Positions 18,010-27,139 of a DNA stretch of 38,594 nt are shown piece by piece. Position 1 is the stretch's first letter. Each line of letters begins with the position of its first letter. Source of the stretch: Tannerellaceae bacterium (GTDB lineage: Bacteria; Bacteroidota; Bacteroidia; Bacteroidales; Tannerellaceae); NCBI GenBank assembly GCA_031259845.1, contig JAIRKZ010000176.1:1-38594 (forward strand). Direction: 5' to 3'. A program made the position numbers and the translations under genes. The notes under the pieces were generated by a model. It did not search any database. It was given only the letters and a program-made list of their open reading frames with translations, and was not told where the DNA came from.

Positions 18010-20691
18010 TTAAAATTCTTGCCCTATAATAAAGTGGAAATTACTTCCGCCTCTTTGACGGGTTCCGTCTGTTCTGTCGAATCCATAAGCCCAGTCAATC
18101 CCCATCAAACCAATCATCGGCAGGAATATGCGTACCCCTGCGCCGGCAGAACGTTTCAAGGCAAACGGGTTGAAGTTCTTCAAGTCTACCCAGGCATTAC
18201 CGGCTTCAACAAACGCCAGGCCATAAATGGTGGAAGAAGGTTCCAGCAAGAACGGATAACGGAATTCCATACTCAGACGGGAGTAAGCGTAACCATAGCC
18301 GCGCCCGTCAGCGCCGATAATACTACCATTTTCATATCCTCTCAACCCAATTGTTTCCATTCCATAGGAACTGGAGTATCCGCTCATACCGTCGCCTCCC
18401 ATATAGAAGGTTTCAAAGGGGGATTTTTTGTATTTGTTGTAATGCCCCAGGAATCCATATTCAACGCGCGACATCAATACAGGCGTCCGTTTTACGGTCA
18501 GAGGCGCTAATGGAGAGAATATCTTAGCCTTGAATTTCCATTTATGGTATTCAATCAATTTATATATCCTCTCATCATACGGGCTCATGGAAGCATAGTC
18601 TTTACCGTCCCACAGGGAATAAGGAGGAGTGGCGCTTACCGAGATAGCGAACTGAGAACCCCGGCGGGTATATAACGGGTTGTCGATAGAACTACGCTGT
18701 AACAATAATTCCAGGTTGATATTATGGCTTTTACCGTTTGTATAATAGGCGGAAAGATAGGCCCAATTCTTCTGAATATACATCTGATAATTCAAGGTTG
18801 CCATAAACTGGAAATAGTCGTCGGGCCAGTTTAAACGCTTTCCATATCCTGCTGAAACGCCGAGCATCATCATTGACTGGTCGGGATCGTACGCTAACTC
18901 ATAACTGTTGTCATAGTATCCCGAGTTGTATCCCGAGCTATATCCGTATCCCGAGCCATACCCATATCCTCCGTAGCCATAATAGGGATTGGAGTACATA
19001 CTGTTGCTTAAAAAGCTACTGTTGACGCCGGTTTGCTTGGAGAAATAAGCGCTAACAGATAACGTATTAGGCCTTTTCCCTCCAAACCAGGGGTCAAGGA
19101 AAGAGATACTGTAGCCCTGGTAATAGCGCCCGTTCGTCTGACCGCTCAATGTCAGGGTTTGCCCTTCTCCTTGCGGAATAATACCTTTGTAACTTTTGGG
19201 ATTTAAAAAGTTTTTCATGGAAAAGTTCGTAAACCGGAGACTTAACTTGCCAATTACGCCGGTTTGTCCCCACCCGGCTGAAAACTCAACCTGGTCGTTT
19301 GCTTTTGATACCAGGTTATACTGTATGTCTACCGTACCGTTTTCGGGATCGGGGAGTGGCTGCGGGTTCATGTTTTCAGGGTCGAAATGCCCCATTTGCG
19401 CCAATTCGCGCACAGAACGGATCAGCTCTTCGCGGCTGAACAGCATACCCGGTTTGGTGTATAACTCCCTGCGGACAATATCCTCATACAGGCGGTCGTT
19501 CCCATTGATAATAATCCGGTTTATCGTTGCCTGCGGCCCTTCCTGAATACGGATTTCCAGCGAAATAGAGTCGTTCTCTACCTCTACCTCTACCAAGTCG
19601 GCTCCAAAGAATAAATATCCGTTGTTGAAATAAACGTTTGATACGGCATCGTCGGCTGTTGTCAGGCGTTCGTTCAATTTCTTTTGATTATAGATTTCGC
19701 CCGGCTTCATATTTAAAATAGCTTGCAGATAGTCGGTAGGGTATTGCGTATTGCCTACAAAGCGGATATCTTTCAGGAAATACTGTTGCCCTTCATCTAA
19801 GGATATATCAATATTAACCGTCTTTTGATTGAAATTATAAACGGTATCCGACAATAATACAGCGTCTCTGTAACCATATTCGTTATATTTATCAATGATA
19901 TTTTTCTTATCATTCTCATATTCTTCCGAGGTAAACTTCTTGGTGCTGAACATTTCCAGGATACTTGTACGGAAGCGTTTGGGCAGAGAAAACTTTTCAT
20001 TCGTTTTCTTCATCGCTTTTTTCAACTGGATATCGCTCAACGCGCTGTTGCCTGTAAAGGAGATGGCGTTTATCTTTGTTTTTTCATTCTTATCTATATT
20101 AATATCCAGTATAACCTCGCCTTCGCTGGCCAAATCGTCTTTCTGTACAATATCAATAGTTACATTTTTAAATCCTTTGCCGTCGAAGTATTTCCGGATA
20201 ACAATTTTTGCCCTGTCCATCAGGTTGGGCGTAATCTGGTAGCCTTTGCGGAGCCCTAACCTTGTTTCCAACTCTTCCCGTTCCCCTTTTTTTATTCCGT
20301 TATAATTTACCTGCGAAATGCGGGGGCGTTGTTTCAGTTGATACTCCAGCCATATACTGTCGCCTTCTATTTTTGTTGCCAATATTTTAACATCCGAAAA
20401 TAATCCATGCCGCCAGAAACGTTTTACGGCTCCTGTTATTTCATCACCGGTCGGTATGGTAACAGCGTCTCCTACCGATAAGCCGGAGAAGTTGATCAAT
20501 ACAAAATCTTCATAATTTTTAACCCCTGTTACTTTAATATCGGCGATTTTATATTTTTTCGGAGACATTGTATACGAAATAACCGGCGTTTCAGCCGGAG
20601 GATCAACATGGGTAGTGTCAGTAATTTCCTGAGCGTACATCCCCAGGGAGAAGCCAAGGAAAATAAAAAACAGCACTATTCTCTTACACAT
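18010..20691 (-). CDS. bamA: Outer-membrane protein assembly factor BamA
   Basis: This 893-residue Omp85 protein is the core of the beta-barrel assembly machine. A signal peptide (MCKRIVLFFIFLGFSLGMYAQ) is followed by POTRA repeats over roughly residues 45-430 (strands such as YKIADIKVTGVKNY and YFLKDIRFVGNTQYP). A 16-stranded barrel ends in FHFIIGQEF with the terminal Phe. Characteristic barrel motifs are VEFSAGWGQTG and IGLRGYENGSI (the conserved L6 loop RGY/F). An unusual Tyr/Gly/Ser-rich tract at about residues 565-598 lies in a predicted surface loop. Translation begins 18 bp after the uppS stop, and the ompH genes follow. The order matches the standard Bacteroidales cluster. Confidence 0.95.
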   Translation of the reverse strand: MCKRIVLFFIFLGFSLGMYAQEITDTTHVDPPAETPVISYTMSPKKYKIADIKVTGVKNYEDFVLINFSGLSVGDAVTIPTGDEITGAVKRFWRHGLFSDVKILATKIEGDSIWLEYQLKQRPRISQVNYNGIKKGEREELETRLGLRKGYQITPNLMDRAKIVIRKYFDGKGFKNVTIDIVQKDDLASEGEVILDINIDKNEKTKINAISFTGNSALSDIQLKKAMKKTNEKFSLPKRFRTSILEMFSTKKFTSEEYENDKKNIIDKYNEYGYRDAVLLSDTVYNFNQKTVNIDISLDEGQQYFLKDIRFVGNTQYPTDYLQAILNMKPGEIYNQKKLNERLTTADDAVSNVYFNNGYLFFGADLVEVEVENDSISLEIRIQEGPQATINRIIINGNDRLYEDIVRRELYTKPGMLFSREELIRSVRELAQMGHFDPENMNPQPLPDPENGTVDIQYNLVSKANDQVEFSAGWGQTGVIGKLSLRFTNFSMKNFLNPKSYKGIIPQGEGQTLTLSGQTNGRYYQGYSISFLDPWFGGKRPNTLSVSAYFSKQTGVNSSFLSNSMYSNPYYGYGGYGYGSGYGYSSGYNSGYYDNSYELAYDPDQSMMMLGVSAGYGKRLNWPDDYFQFMATLNYQMYIQKNWAYLSAYYTNGKSHNINLELLLQRSSIDNPLYTRRGSQFAISVSATPPYSLWDGKDYASMSPYDERIYKLIEYHKWKFKAKIFSPLAPLTVKRTPVLMSRVEYGFLGHYNKYKKSPFETFYMGGDGMSGYSSSYGMETIGLRGYENGSIIGADGRGYGYAYSRLSMEFRYPFLLEPSSTIYGLAFVEAGNAWVDLKNFNPFALKRSAGAGVRIFLPMIGLMGIDWAYGFDRTDGTRQRGGSNFHFIIGQEF

Positions 20692-20709
20692 ATTTAACAG
20701 CTATTGTTT

Positions 20710-21453
20710 TTATAGATTTAATTGTTCGCTTGTCTTACCAAACCTGCGTTCGCGTTGCTGGTAATACAGGATAGCTCCATAGAACTCTTCTTCTCTGAAA
20801 TCCGGCCAATATGTATCAGTAAAATAAAACTCCGTGTACGACATTTGCCATAGCAGGAAATTACTGATTCTCTTTTCTCCCCCTGTCCGGATCAGCAAAT
20901 CCGGGTCGGGAATACCTTTGGTCGTAAGGCGGGCTGAGACGGTAGCCTCAGTTATATCGTTGGGATTTATTTTATTCTCTGCAGCTTCAGCAGCTATTTG
21001 CCGAACTACTTCCGTAAGCTCCCATTTGGAAGAATAACTAAGAGCCAGCACAAGGGTTGTTCCGGTATTAACGGAGGTCTCTTCAATGCAATCCATTAAT
21101 GTGGAATATGCTTTTTCCGGCAAGCGGTTCAGATTGCCTATGGCTTTAAGGCAAACATTATTCTTCATTAAGTCGGGCGTCTCCCGGTGAATGGCGGCAA
21201 CTAATAATTCCATCAACGCTGCGACTTCCTCCCGGGGGCGATTCCAGTTTTCATTGGAGAACGTATAAACAGTGACATATTTTAACCCAATGGCTGTGGC
21301 GGCTTCTACTATTTTACGAACAGATACAACGCCTTCCCTGTGTCCGGCGCTACGGCCTTCTCCTTTAGATTTAGCCCATCTGCCATTACCATCCATGATG
21401 ATGGCAACATGCTGCGGCAAATAATTTATGTCTATTTTTTCTTTTAACGACAT
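20710..21453 (-). CDS. uppS: Isoprenyl (undecaprenyl) diphosphate synthase
   Basis: This 247-residue cis-prenyltransferase makes the C55 lipid carrier for peptidoglycan and surface glycans. The motif [17 protein letters not shown] holds the catalytic Asp21 and is followed by GHREG. Further family motifs are [11 protein letters not shown], then [20 protein letters not shown] and FTDTYWPDF near the C-terminus. Length is normal for UppS. It lies 14 bp downstream of the DUF6089 gene and 18 bp upstream of bamA, which ties lipid-carrier synthesis to outer-membrane assembly in one transcription unit. Confidence 0.96.
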   Translation of the reverse strand: MSLKEKIDINYLPQHVAIIMDGNGRWAKSKGEGRSAGHREGVVSVRKIVEAATAIGLKYVTVYTFSNENWNRPREEVAALMELLVAAIHRETPDLMKNNVCLKAIGNLNRLPEKAYSTLMDCIEETSVNTGTTLVLALSYSSKWELTEVVRQIAAEAAENKINPNDITEATVSARLTTKGIPDPDLLIRTGGEKRISNFLLWQMSYTEFYFTDTYWPDFREEEFYGAILYYQQRERRFGKTSEQLNL

Positions 21454-21467
21454 GCGTTGTTCATTCT

Positions 21468-22184
21468 CTAAAATCCAAATATACTGTTTATATTGTTACA
21501 AGGCCTCTTTCTCGGGCCGAAATCCCATGTTACAGACAACAAAAAAAACGAATACCAATCTTTGTTCTTTAACAGGCTGCCTTCTATACGGTATGGATCA
21601 TCCAGTATGGAGTTGTCATCGTTTGTTACATCGAAATTATCGCCAAACAATTTACGAAACGAAAACTCGCATCCTACATTAATCCGGTCCCTCAATTTAT
21701 ATTTAACGCCCATGCCTACAGGAACGTTCGGGGCTGCAAAGGTTTGTCCGCTACCGGGAGCCACCGTCACGCCCAATCCTGCTAAAATGTAAGGACTAAA
21801 GCGTTTCGTATTCATATACGAGAACTTGTCGCTATAGGCAAAGAAGTTAAACTCCATCTGGGCTCCCAACTCAAACAGATTCCTGTCGAAAGAAGCTTGG
21901 GCATTATCCGGAAATACATTGTCGAGTCCGTTTGTACTCCCCGATACGCGCCCCCACATCAAATTCGCTTTTACAGCCCATCTGAAATTGGCATTATACC
22001 GGAATACGCCTCCGAAAGCAGGGTTTACGCCTTTAAAGAGAGCGCTTTTGTTCACGTCGCCCATATAAAAAGCGCCGCCGGCCATGCCTCCGATTTCAAA
22101 TTTGTACTCTTGCGCCTGCAATACAGGATAATATCCGGCAAGTATACAAATCAAGACTATTCGTTGGAAAAAAGTTGAAGTCAT
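21468..22184 (-). CDS. DUF6089-family outer-membrane beta-barrel protein
   Basis: The 238-residue product has a signal peptide to about residue 24 (YPVLQAQ). Alternating amphipathic strands follow: [21 protein letters not shown], a [16 protein letters not shown] strand, [16 protein letters not shown], and [16 protein letters not shown]. It ends in [22 protein letters not shown]. This is the small OmpW/OmpA-barrel-like fold of the DUF6089 family that precedes uppS in Bacteroidales. Gene position (first of the uppS-bamA-ompH unit) supports a role in envelope assembly or sensing. The biochemical role is not known to me. Confidence 0.85.
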   Translation of the reverse strand: MTSTFFQRIVLICILAGYYPVLQAQEYKFEIGGMAGGAFYMGDVNKSALFKGVNPAFGGVFRYNANFRWAVKANLMWGRVSGSTNGLDNVFPDNAQASFDRNLFELGAQMEFNFFAYSDKFSYMNTKRFSPYILAGLGVTVAPGSGQTFAAPNVPVGMGVKYKLRDRINVGCEFSFRKLFGDNFDVTNDDNSILDDPYRIEGSLLKNKDWYSFFLLSVTWDFGPRKRPCNNINSIFGF

Positions 22185-22266
22185 ACCTTATTGTTCTTAA
22201 CCGCATCTTCTTTCTCTAACGCTAAAAGTCTCATAAAATTATACTTAGCAAAAGAACTTCTTTGTA

Positions 22267-23622
22267 TTAAAAACCTAACCGGTTTATGCGCCCCCGCCAA
22301 ATTTCATTTAATTGGTATGTATTATTGCTTGTTTTTCCGCCGAAAATAAGCATATAGTTATCTTTGTCTACCTGAACAGAGGCAAAACCTCTTGCATTAT
22401 ACGCATCGGGGAATATCACCAATGAGTCTTGCAGCGCCCAGGTGACGCCCTGATCTATCGAAGTATATAGCTCTTTAGATGCTTTTCCCTCCGCATTCAT
22501 TCCGCCTGTGAGGAAGAATTTTTCATCGTATCTGGTAAGCATCAAGCCTTCTCTTTCTTCAAAATAACCGGTTCCCTCATTCGTAAGTAATGCCCAATCC
22601 TTACCATTCATCGTGCCCCATGTGGTATTGGTCAATTGATTTTCCCGGTTTCTTCCTCCTACAAGTATTATATACGCATGATACATATTAATATATGAGT
22701 AAGAGGCAAAGTTTGTCAGGGGGAATTTGCTGTGTACATTTTCACCCGTCGTCCATTCTCCGTTTTCGTTCATACAGGCAAAAGACAGCAGGCCATTATC
22801 TTCTACAATAGCCGCAAGGACAGGCCGTTGATTACGCCCTTCGCTTAACGCTCCCAGCAGATAGCGGACGGAAGGCGTATTGCCTGCCAATTCCCAATGA
22901 ACGCCATCCTGTGAAGAATAAAGGGCGCCAGACTCCGACGGTATGTATACCGACGATCCGAAAACGGTAAGCTGTGAAATAAGTTTGTCGTCCCCGCTTA
23001 AACCCGACAAGGGTAATTCTTCCCAGCGCCTGGCGTCTGCCACAGGCGAACAGTATAGCTTGTAATCCCCGGAAGTTCCGGCGTACATAAAATACGCATC
23101 TTCATTATTATATGAATATGTAATTACTTTTTGTTCCCGGATTGTCCCAGGCACCGGACTGTCGGCATAGCGTTCCCATGAGAGGGAATCCGGATTTACC
23201 TGGTGTATGTTCAATTGGGCCCTATATGTTTTTTTGGTAACTCCGTCGGCGGCCGTAACCACAATTTTTATGGGCTTTGATAAATTAACGGAGTCTGTTT
23301 CAACCCACGAAAAGGTTGTGTCGGGCTGGGCCTCCGGCGTTATGGCAGCATTGATGGCATAGGAAACGAATGTTATATTACAAAGAACCTGTCCTACCTC
23401 TGTGCCGTATGGCATGGAGTCCATGTTTAATATAAGTCCGTCTAACTGGGATATCGTAAATTTTACTTTATTCAGGCCGGGAACAGAGTCGTTCGTCAGG
23501 CTGAAAGTAGCTATCTGGGCATCCCGGAGGGTAGTTGTAGAAGCATTATCATCCGAACCTAAGCACGACGTCATCAACAACAAAATACATCCGGTAATAT
23601 ATAATACAGTTCTATTTTTCAT
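22267..23622 (-). CDS. DUF6242-family lipoprotein with beta-propeller-like repeats
   Basis: The 451-residue product has a lipoprotein signal with LLLMTSC (Cys20) followed by LGSDDN. The N-terminal part (about residues 30-150) is an Ig-like region (ISQLDGLILNMDSMPYGTEVG, later KPIKIVVTAADGVTKKTYRAQLN) resembling DUF6242. The remaining ~290 residues contain repeated strands of the type LYSSQDGVHWELAG, TTWGTMNGKDWALL and LYTSIDQGVTWALQD, a BNR/kelch-like propeller. Surface exposure is likely from the lipobox and acidic SDDN. It has its own promoter-like site. Function is not established. Confidence 0.8.
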   Translation of the reverse strand: MKNRTVLYITGCILLLMTSCLGSDDNASTTTLRDAQIATFSLTNDSVPGLNKVKFTISQLDGLILNMDSMPYGTEVGQVLCNITFVSYAINAAITPEAQPDTTFSWVETDSVNLSKPIKIVVTAADGVTKKTYRAQLNIHQVNPDSLSWERYADSPVPGTIREQKVITYSYNNEDAYFMYAGTSGDYKLYCSPVADARRWEELPLSGLSGDDKLISQLTVFGSSVYIPSESGALYSSQDGVHWELAGNTPSVRYLLGALSEGRNQRPVLAAIVEDNGLLSFACMNENGEWTTGENVHSKFPLTNFASYSYINMYHAYIILVGGRNRENQLTNTTWGTMNGKDWALLTNEGTGYFEEREGLMLTRYDEKFFLTGGMNAEGKASKELYTSIDQGVTWALQDSLVIFPDAYNARGFASVQVDKDNYMLIFGGKTSNNTYQLNEIWRGRINRLGF

Positions 23623-23654
23623 TAAAATACATAAGTTGATTACTTATCAGACGA

Positions 23655-23662
23655 CAAAAGTA
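23655..23662 (-). promoter_or_regulatory. -7-like element for the DUF6242 gene
   Basis: The - strand reads TACTTTTG, matching TAnnTTTG, 33 bp upstream of the start codon. A TTAG about 21 nt upstream is a weak -33 candidate. The surrounding 186-bp gap between ribD and the DUF6242 gene is otherwise AT-rich and shows nothing else. Confidence 0.45.
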
Positions 23663-23807
23663 GAAACATTTTTGGCTTTCCGTCTAAAGTATTACAATAT
23701 TTATAATATTTTAGTAACCAAACGTAAGCGCATCCTGTTGTTTTATTGGCGGTATGATGAATAAGTAATCGCAAGGTAGTATGCAATAACAGTATAAAAT
23801 ATACAGG

Positions 23808-24800
23808 TCAAAAGCGACTATTGCCTAAAACGGGCGCGACAATGCCGTTACCTAAGAGCAGCGGGGCTGTTTCTATTTGTATTTCATCCCAGAGTTCTCT
23901 TTGCAGGAATTGATTCAGCAAAAAGGAACCGCCTTCCACCAATAAAGAATTGAGCTGCCTGGAATATAAATGGGATAATACCTGGCTTAGCACATCTTCC
24001 GAATAATTGATCGTGATATAGTCGACATTGGGAACATTTCCTTTCGTTCTTTGTGTAAAGACGAGGGTTGGCCGGCTACCGTCCAACAAATGATAATGAG
24101 AGGGGATTGTCAGGTTCCTGTCTAATACCACTCTTACGGGCGACGCTCCTGCCCAATGCCTTACCGTCAACGAGGGATTATCTAATAAAGCGGTACGCGT
24201 ACCTACTATAATAGCTGCAACCTCCGCCCGTTTTTTATGGCCTGTCTGTAACATGCCGGGCGAAGAGAGTATAACCGGTTTTACCGAGGCGTCTTCACGT
24301 ATTTTATCTATGAACCCATCGGCGCTTTGCGCCCATTTCAAGTAAATATAGGGGCGTTTCAACAGCTGGCAAGTCATATACACCTTGTTTAAGGCGTATG
24401 ATTCTTTTTCCATTACTCCCGTCACGACTTCTATGCCTGCCTGTTGCAGCATTTTTACGCCTCTTCCGGACACTTCCGGGTAAGGGTCTGTACATCCGAC
24501 GATAACACGCGGGATTTGTTTCCGGATAATCAAGGCTGCACAGGGAGGCGTTTTCCCATAATGCGAGCAAGGTTCCAGGTTAACATAAAGCGCCGATTCC
24601 TTCAGTAGAGACTCGTCTTTTACCGAGGCGATGGCGTTTACTTCCGCATGCGCTTCGCCATAGGCCCGGTGATAGCCTTCGCCGATGATTTTTCCTTTAT
24701 ATACGATAACCGAACCCACCATCGGATTCGGGTTTACTTTTCCTGTGCCATGACGGGCCAGTTCCAAACAGCGCGCCATATATTTTTCGTTTACCTGCAT
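23808..24800 (-). CDS. ribD: Bifunctional riboflavin deaminase-reductase
   Basis: This 330-residue enzyme carries out the second and third steps of riboflavin synthesis from GTP. The N-terminal zinc deaminase domain (about residues 1-145) has HAEVNA (His51, Glu53) and PCSHYGKTPPC (Cys78, Cys87). The C-terminal reductase domain (from ~150) has YLKWAQSADGFI and LLVEGGSFLLNQFL. The protein ends soon after LLLGNGIVAPVLGNSRF, which looks slightly short at the C-terminus compared with typical RibD. It is transcribed divergently from prmC with 52 bp between start codons. No other rib gene is nearby. Confidence 0.93.
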   Translation of the reverse strand: MQVNEKYMARCLELARHGTGKVNPNPMVGSVIVYKGKIIGEGYHRAYGEAHAEVNAIASVKDESLLKESALYVNLEPCSHYGKTPPCAALIIRKQIPRVIVGCTDPYPEVSGRGVKMLQQAGIEVVTGVMEKESYALNKVYMTCQLLKRPYIYLKWAQSADGFIDKIREDASVKPVILSSPGMLQTGHKKRAEVAAIIVGTRTALLDNPSLTVRHWAGASPVRVVLDRNLTIPSHYHLLDGSRPTLVFTQRTKGNVPNVDYITINYSEDVLSQVLSHLYSRQLNSLLVEGGSFLLNQFLQRELWDEIQIETAPLLLGNGIVAPVLGNSRF

Positions 24801-24808
24801 CTGCCTGC

Positions 24809-24838
24809 TTTGTATATCTATGCTTTTGATTACATTTG
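24809..24838 (+). promoter_or_regulatory. Promoter of prmC-recX-comF
   Basis: TTTG at 24809-24812 and TACATTTG at 24831-24838 match the Bacteroidetes -33/-7 consensus with an 18-nt spacer. Initiation near 24845 leaves a leader of about 8 nt before the ATG at 24853. This also excludes the in-frame ATG at 24820 as the natural start, since it lies inside the promoter. Confidence 0.65.
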
Positions 24839-24852
24839 CACAAATTAATTAT

Positions 24853-25701
24853 ATGACTGAAACCATAGCTTATATTAATCATACATTAAAAGACCTGTAT
24901 CCTCCGGGAGAGATAAAGAGTTTTATCCGCCTGATAGCGGATTATGTATGCGGTTTGCAGCCTCATCAACTTTTGATGTGCAAAAATAAGGAATTATCCG
25001 GTACGGAGAAAAAGGAAATCGAACGGATTGTAGAACGCCTCCGGCAGTGGGAACCCATTCAATACATTTTAGGTGAAACAACTTTTTACGGTTTGCGCTT
25101 TCTTGTTAATCCGTCTGTGCTGATTCCCCGCCCGGAAACCGAAGAATTGGTAGACCTTATACTAAAAGAATATACCGGGAAAAGCCTGCGGGCGCTTGAT
25201 ATCGGAACAGGGAGCGGATGTATTGCCATTGCTTTAAGCCGATACCTGCCTGACGCAGAAGTGGCGGCGGTTGATATTTCCGAAGAAGCATTACAAACGG
25301 CCGGAGCGAATAACCGGGCAAACCATACGGCTGTATCATTTATTCAAACCGATATACTTTCTACGGAACGGGCGAAAGAAGAAATCCGGGGAACTTTTGA
25401 TCTGATTGTAAGTAATCCTCCTTATGTAATGGAAAGGGAGAAAGACCGGATGGGGAAGAATGTATTGCTGTATGAACCGGAACAGGCCTTATATGTGCCG
25501 GATAACGTCCCCTTGCTGTTTTACCATAAAATTGCCTGCTTTGGCCGGGATAAACTGAACAAGGGCGGTTCTCTGTACATTGAAATTAATGAGCAATGCG
25601 GCAATGAAACGGTTTGCCTCCTGCAACGGGAAGGATATAAAAAGGTAGAACTCAGGCGGGATATTTCCGGGAAAGACCGCATGATACGGGCTGAGAGATG
25701 A
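24853..25701 (+). CDS. prmC: Peptide chain release factor N5-glutamine methyltransferase
   Basis: This 282-residue SAM-dependent enzyme methylates the Gln of the GGQ motif in RF1/RF2. Its N-terminal helical domain (residues ~1-80) binds the release factor. The methyltransferase domain has LDIGTGSGCIAIAL (SAM loop) and the signature SNPPYV, which selects the glutamine side chain. I chose the ATG at 24853 (MTETIAY) over an in-frame ATG 11 codons upstream. The upstream residues are hydrophobic and atypical, and that ATG overlaps the promoter. The stop overlaps the recX start by 4 bp (ATGA), showing translational coupling. Confidence 0.95.
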   Translation: MTETIAYINHTLKDLYPPGEIKSFIRLIADYVCGLQPHQLLMCKNKELSGTEKKEIERIVERLRQWEPIQYILGETTFYGLRFLVNPSVLIPRPETEELVDLILKEYTGKSLRALDIGTGSGCIAIALSRYLPDAEVAAVDISEEALQTAGANNRANHTAVSFIQTDILSTERAKEEIRGTFDLIVSNPPYVMEREKDRMGKNVLLYEPEQALYVPDNVPLLFYHKIACFGRDKLNKGGSLYIEINEQCGNETVCLLQREGYKKVELRRDISGKDRMIRAER

Positions 25702-26210
25702 AGCAACAAAGCGAATCGGAACTATTACACAAACTGGCCGCCTGGTGTTCGCTGGCTGAAAGGTGTATGCTGGATGTGCAGAAGAAAATAGCGGCTACCG
25801 GGCTGCCTCCCGATGCACAGGAACGTATTATGGCGCGTTTGCTGAAAGAAAAGTTTATTGACGAAAACCGTTTCGCCTGTAGTTTTGTAAATGACAAACT
25901 GCGCTTTAACAAATGGGGAAGGATAAAAATAGCATACGAACTGAATAAACGGGAGATAGCGCCGGCTATCCGTAAGGAAGCGCTAGAACGTATCGACCGG
26001 CAAACCTACCAAACCATCCTCCTGGCCTTATTAAAAGCCAAAAAGAAAACAACAAAGGGAACAACCGACAGAGACATTTTTAATAAACTGCTTCGCTTTG
26101 CCGCCGGGCGCGGTTTCGAAAGCAAAGAAACGGTTTCCTGTCTTCGCCTGTTATTTAAAGGAAACGACTATGAAGAAGAAGATGCAGGTTACGACGCAGA
26201 TTTTGACTAA
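25698..26210 (+). CDS. recX: Regulatory protein RecX
   Basis: The 170-residue all-helical protein has the tandem three-helix repeats of RecX. Visible family features are LAAWCSLAERCMLDVQKKI near the N-terminus, RIMARLLKEKFIDENRFACSFVNDKLRFNKWGR in the middle, and KIAYELNKREI. RecX inhibits RecA filaments. It is coupled to prmC by a 4-bp overlap and overlaps the comF start at its 3' end. The acidic tail (DYEEEDAGYDADFD) is coded partly by the overlap with comF. No recA is nearby, which is usual in Bacteroidetes. Confidence 0.88.
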   Translation: MKQQSESELLHKLAAWCSLAERCMLDVQKKIAATGLPPDAQERIMARLLKEKFIDENRFACSFVNDKLRFNKWGRIKIAYELNKREIAPAIRKEALERIDRQTYQTILLALLKAKKKTTKGTTDRDIFNKLLRFAAGRGFESKETVSCLRLLFKGNDYEEEDAGYDADFD

Positions 26211-26874
26211 TTTTATCCATTTATTTTTCCCCCGGCTTTGCGTATCATGCAAGACGCCCCTTATACAAGGAGAAAAACAAATCTGCTTGGGCTGTCTTTG
26301 CGACTTGCCGCTAACGAACTTTCATACCAATGAAAACAATCCGGTATCCCAGTTATTCATCGGCAAGGCGGATATTGTAAACGCCACAGCCTGGTTGCAC
26401 TATGAAAAAGGGACAAAAGTACAGAAACTGATCCATTCTTTTAAATACTATAATAATAAAGACTTGGCCTATCAATTAGGGAGGCAGATGGGATTGTCTC
26501 TCCAGTCGTATATAAATCAGGAGATTGATTTACTGATTCCTGTCCCCTTACACAAGAAACGGCAGCGGGAAAGGGGATACAACCAGTCGGAATGGATTTG
26601 CAAGGGACTTGCTTCGGTTGTTCCTATCCCTGTTTGCACCAATAGCTTGCAACGTAAAACGGCTTCCGGTACGCAAACCAACAAATCCCTGTATAGTCGC
26701 TGGACAAATGTACAACAGCTGTTTGCCCTGAGCGACAAGCACGATTTAACAGGAAAACACATCCTGCTGGTAGACGACGTGATAACGTCAGGCGCTACGC
26801 TCTCTATATGCGCTAAAGCTTTATCGGCGGCGCCCGGTATCAAAATCAGCATCCTGGCCCTTGCCGCCGCATAG
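26170..26874 (+). CDS. ComF-family phosphoribosyltransferase-like protein
   Basis: The start chosen is the ATG at 26170 (MKKKMQV, 234 residues), which overlaps recX by 41 bp. A second ATG at 26182 is also possible. The N-terminal zinc ribbon is LFFPRLCVSC, then CLGCLCDLP. The C-terminal phosphoribosyltransferase fold has IDLLIPVPLHKKRQRERGYNQSE and the PRPP-binding loop ILLVDDVITSGATLS. The ComF family is linked to DNA uptake in competent bacteria and is widespread in non-competent ones. A role in competence here is not shown. It ends the prmC-recX-comF unit and is followed at once by a hairpin. Confidence 0.9.
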   Translation: MKKKMQVTTQILTNFIHLFFPRLCVSCKTPLIQGEKQICLGCLCDLPLTNFHTNENNPVSQLFIGKADIVNATAWLHYEKGTKVQKLIHSFKYYNNKDLAYQLGRQMGLSLQSYINQEIDLLIPVPLHKKRQRERGYNQSEWICKGLASVVPIPVCTNSLQRKTASGTQTNKSLYSRWTNVQQLFALSDKHDLTGKHILLVDDVITSGATLSICAKALSAAPGIKISILALAAA

Positions 26875-26877
26875 CTA

Positions 26878-26905
26878 ATCCGGGACATTAAGATAAATCC
26901 CGGAT
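26878..26905. terminator. Hairpin after comF
   Basis: ATCCGGGA (26878-26885) and TCCCGGAT (26898-26905) make a perfect 8-bp stem with a 12-nt loop, immediately after the comF stop. It is followed by ACGCCTTTCTTT. It could end comF on the + strand, or the former kinase gene on the - strand. The T tract is interrupted. Confidence 0.55.
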
Positions 26906-26923
26906 ACGCCTTTCTTTATCCAA

Positions 26924-27090
26924 TCATCGGCGGTAGTTTCCTTTCACCGATTCGTAGAAATACCCAGCGTACCCTGAAGCTGCACATGCATAACAGCCCG
27001 GTACGTGATGCCGAACCCTCCCTGTCCCAGCACGGCTTCAATCCTGTATTTCCCGTTCTGCAAGGCGCTTCCTGGTGTTTAACTATTCAT
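26924..27090 (-). pseudogene. Remnant of a Ser/Thr protein kinase gene
   Basis: Reading the - strand from an ATG at 27090 gives MNS, then an in-frame TAA, then TPGSALQNGKYRIEAVLGQ, continuing as GGFGITYRA. The kinase glycine-rich loop (GxGGFGxxY) and its start are unmistakable. After about 15 more residues (HVQLQGTLGISTNR) the frame ends at TGA 26944-26946. The -1/+2 frame continues as YFYESVKGNYRR to TGA 26924-26926, which looks like a natural C-terminal end. The catalytic core (HRD, DFG) is absent. I read this as a kinase gene reduced by a large internal deletion plus an early stop. It sits at the edge of the AT-rich defence insert. Confidence 0.7.
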
Positions 27091-27139
27091 ATCTACACAA
27101 TTATTTGGGAACTAAAGTAAAAAAAACGGATTATACTAC

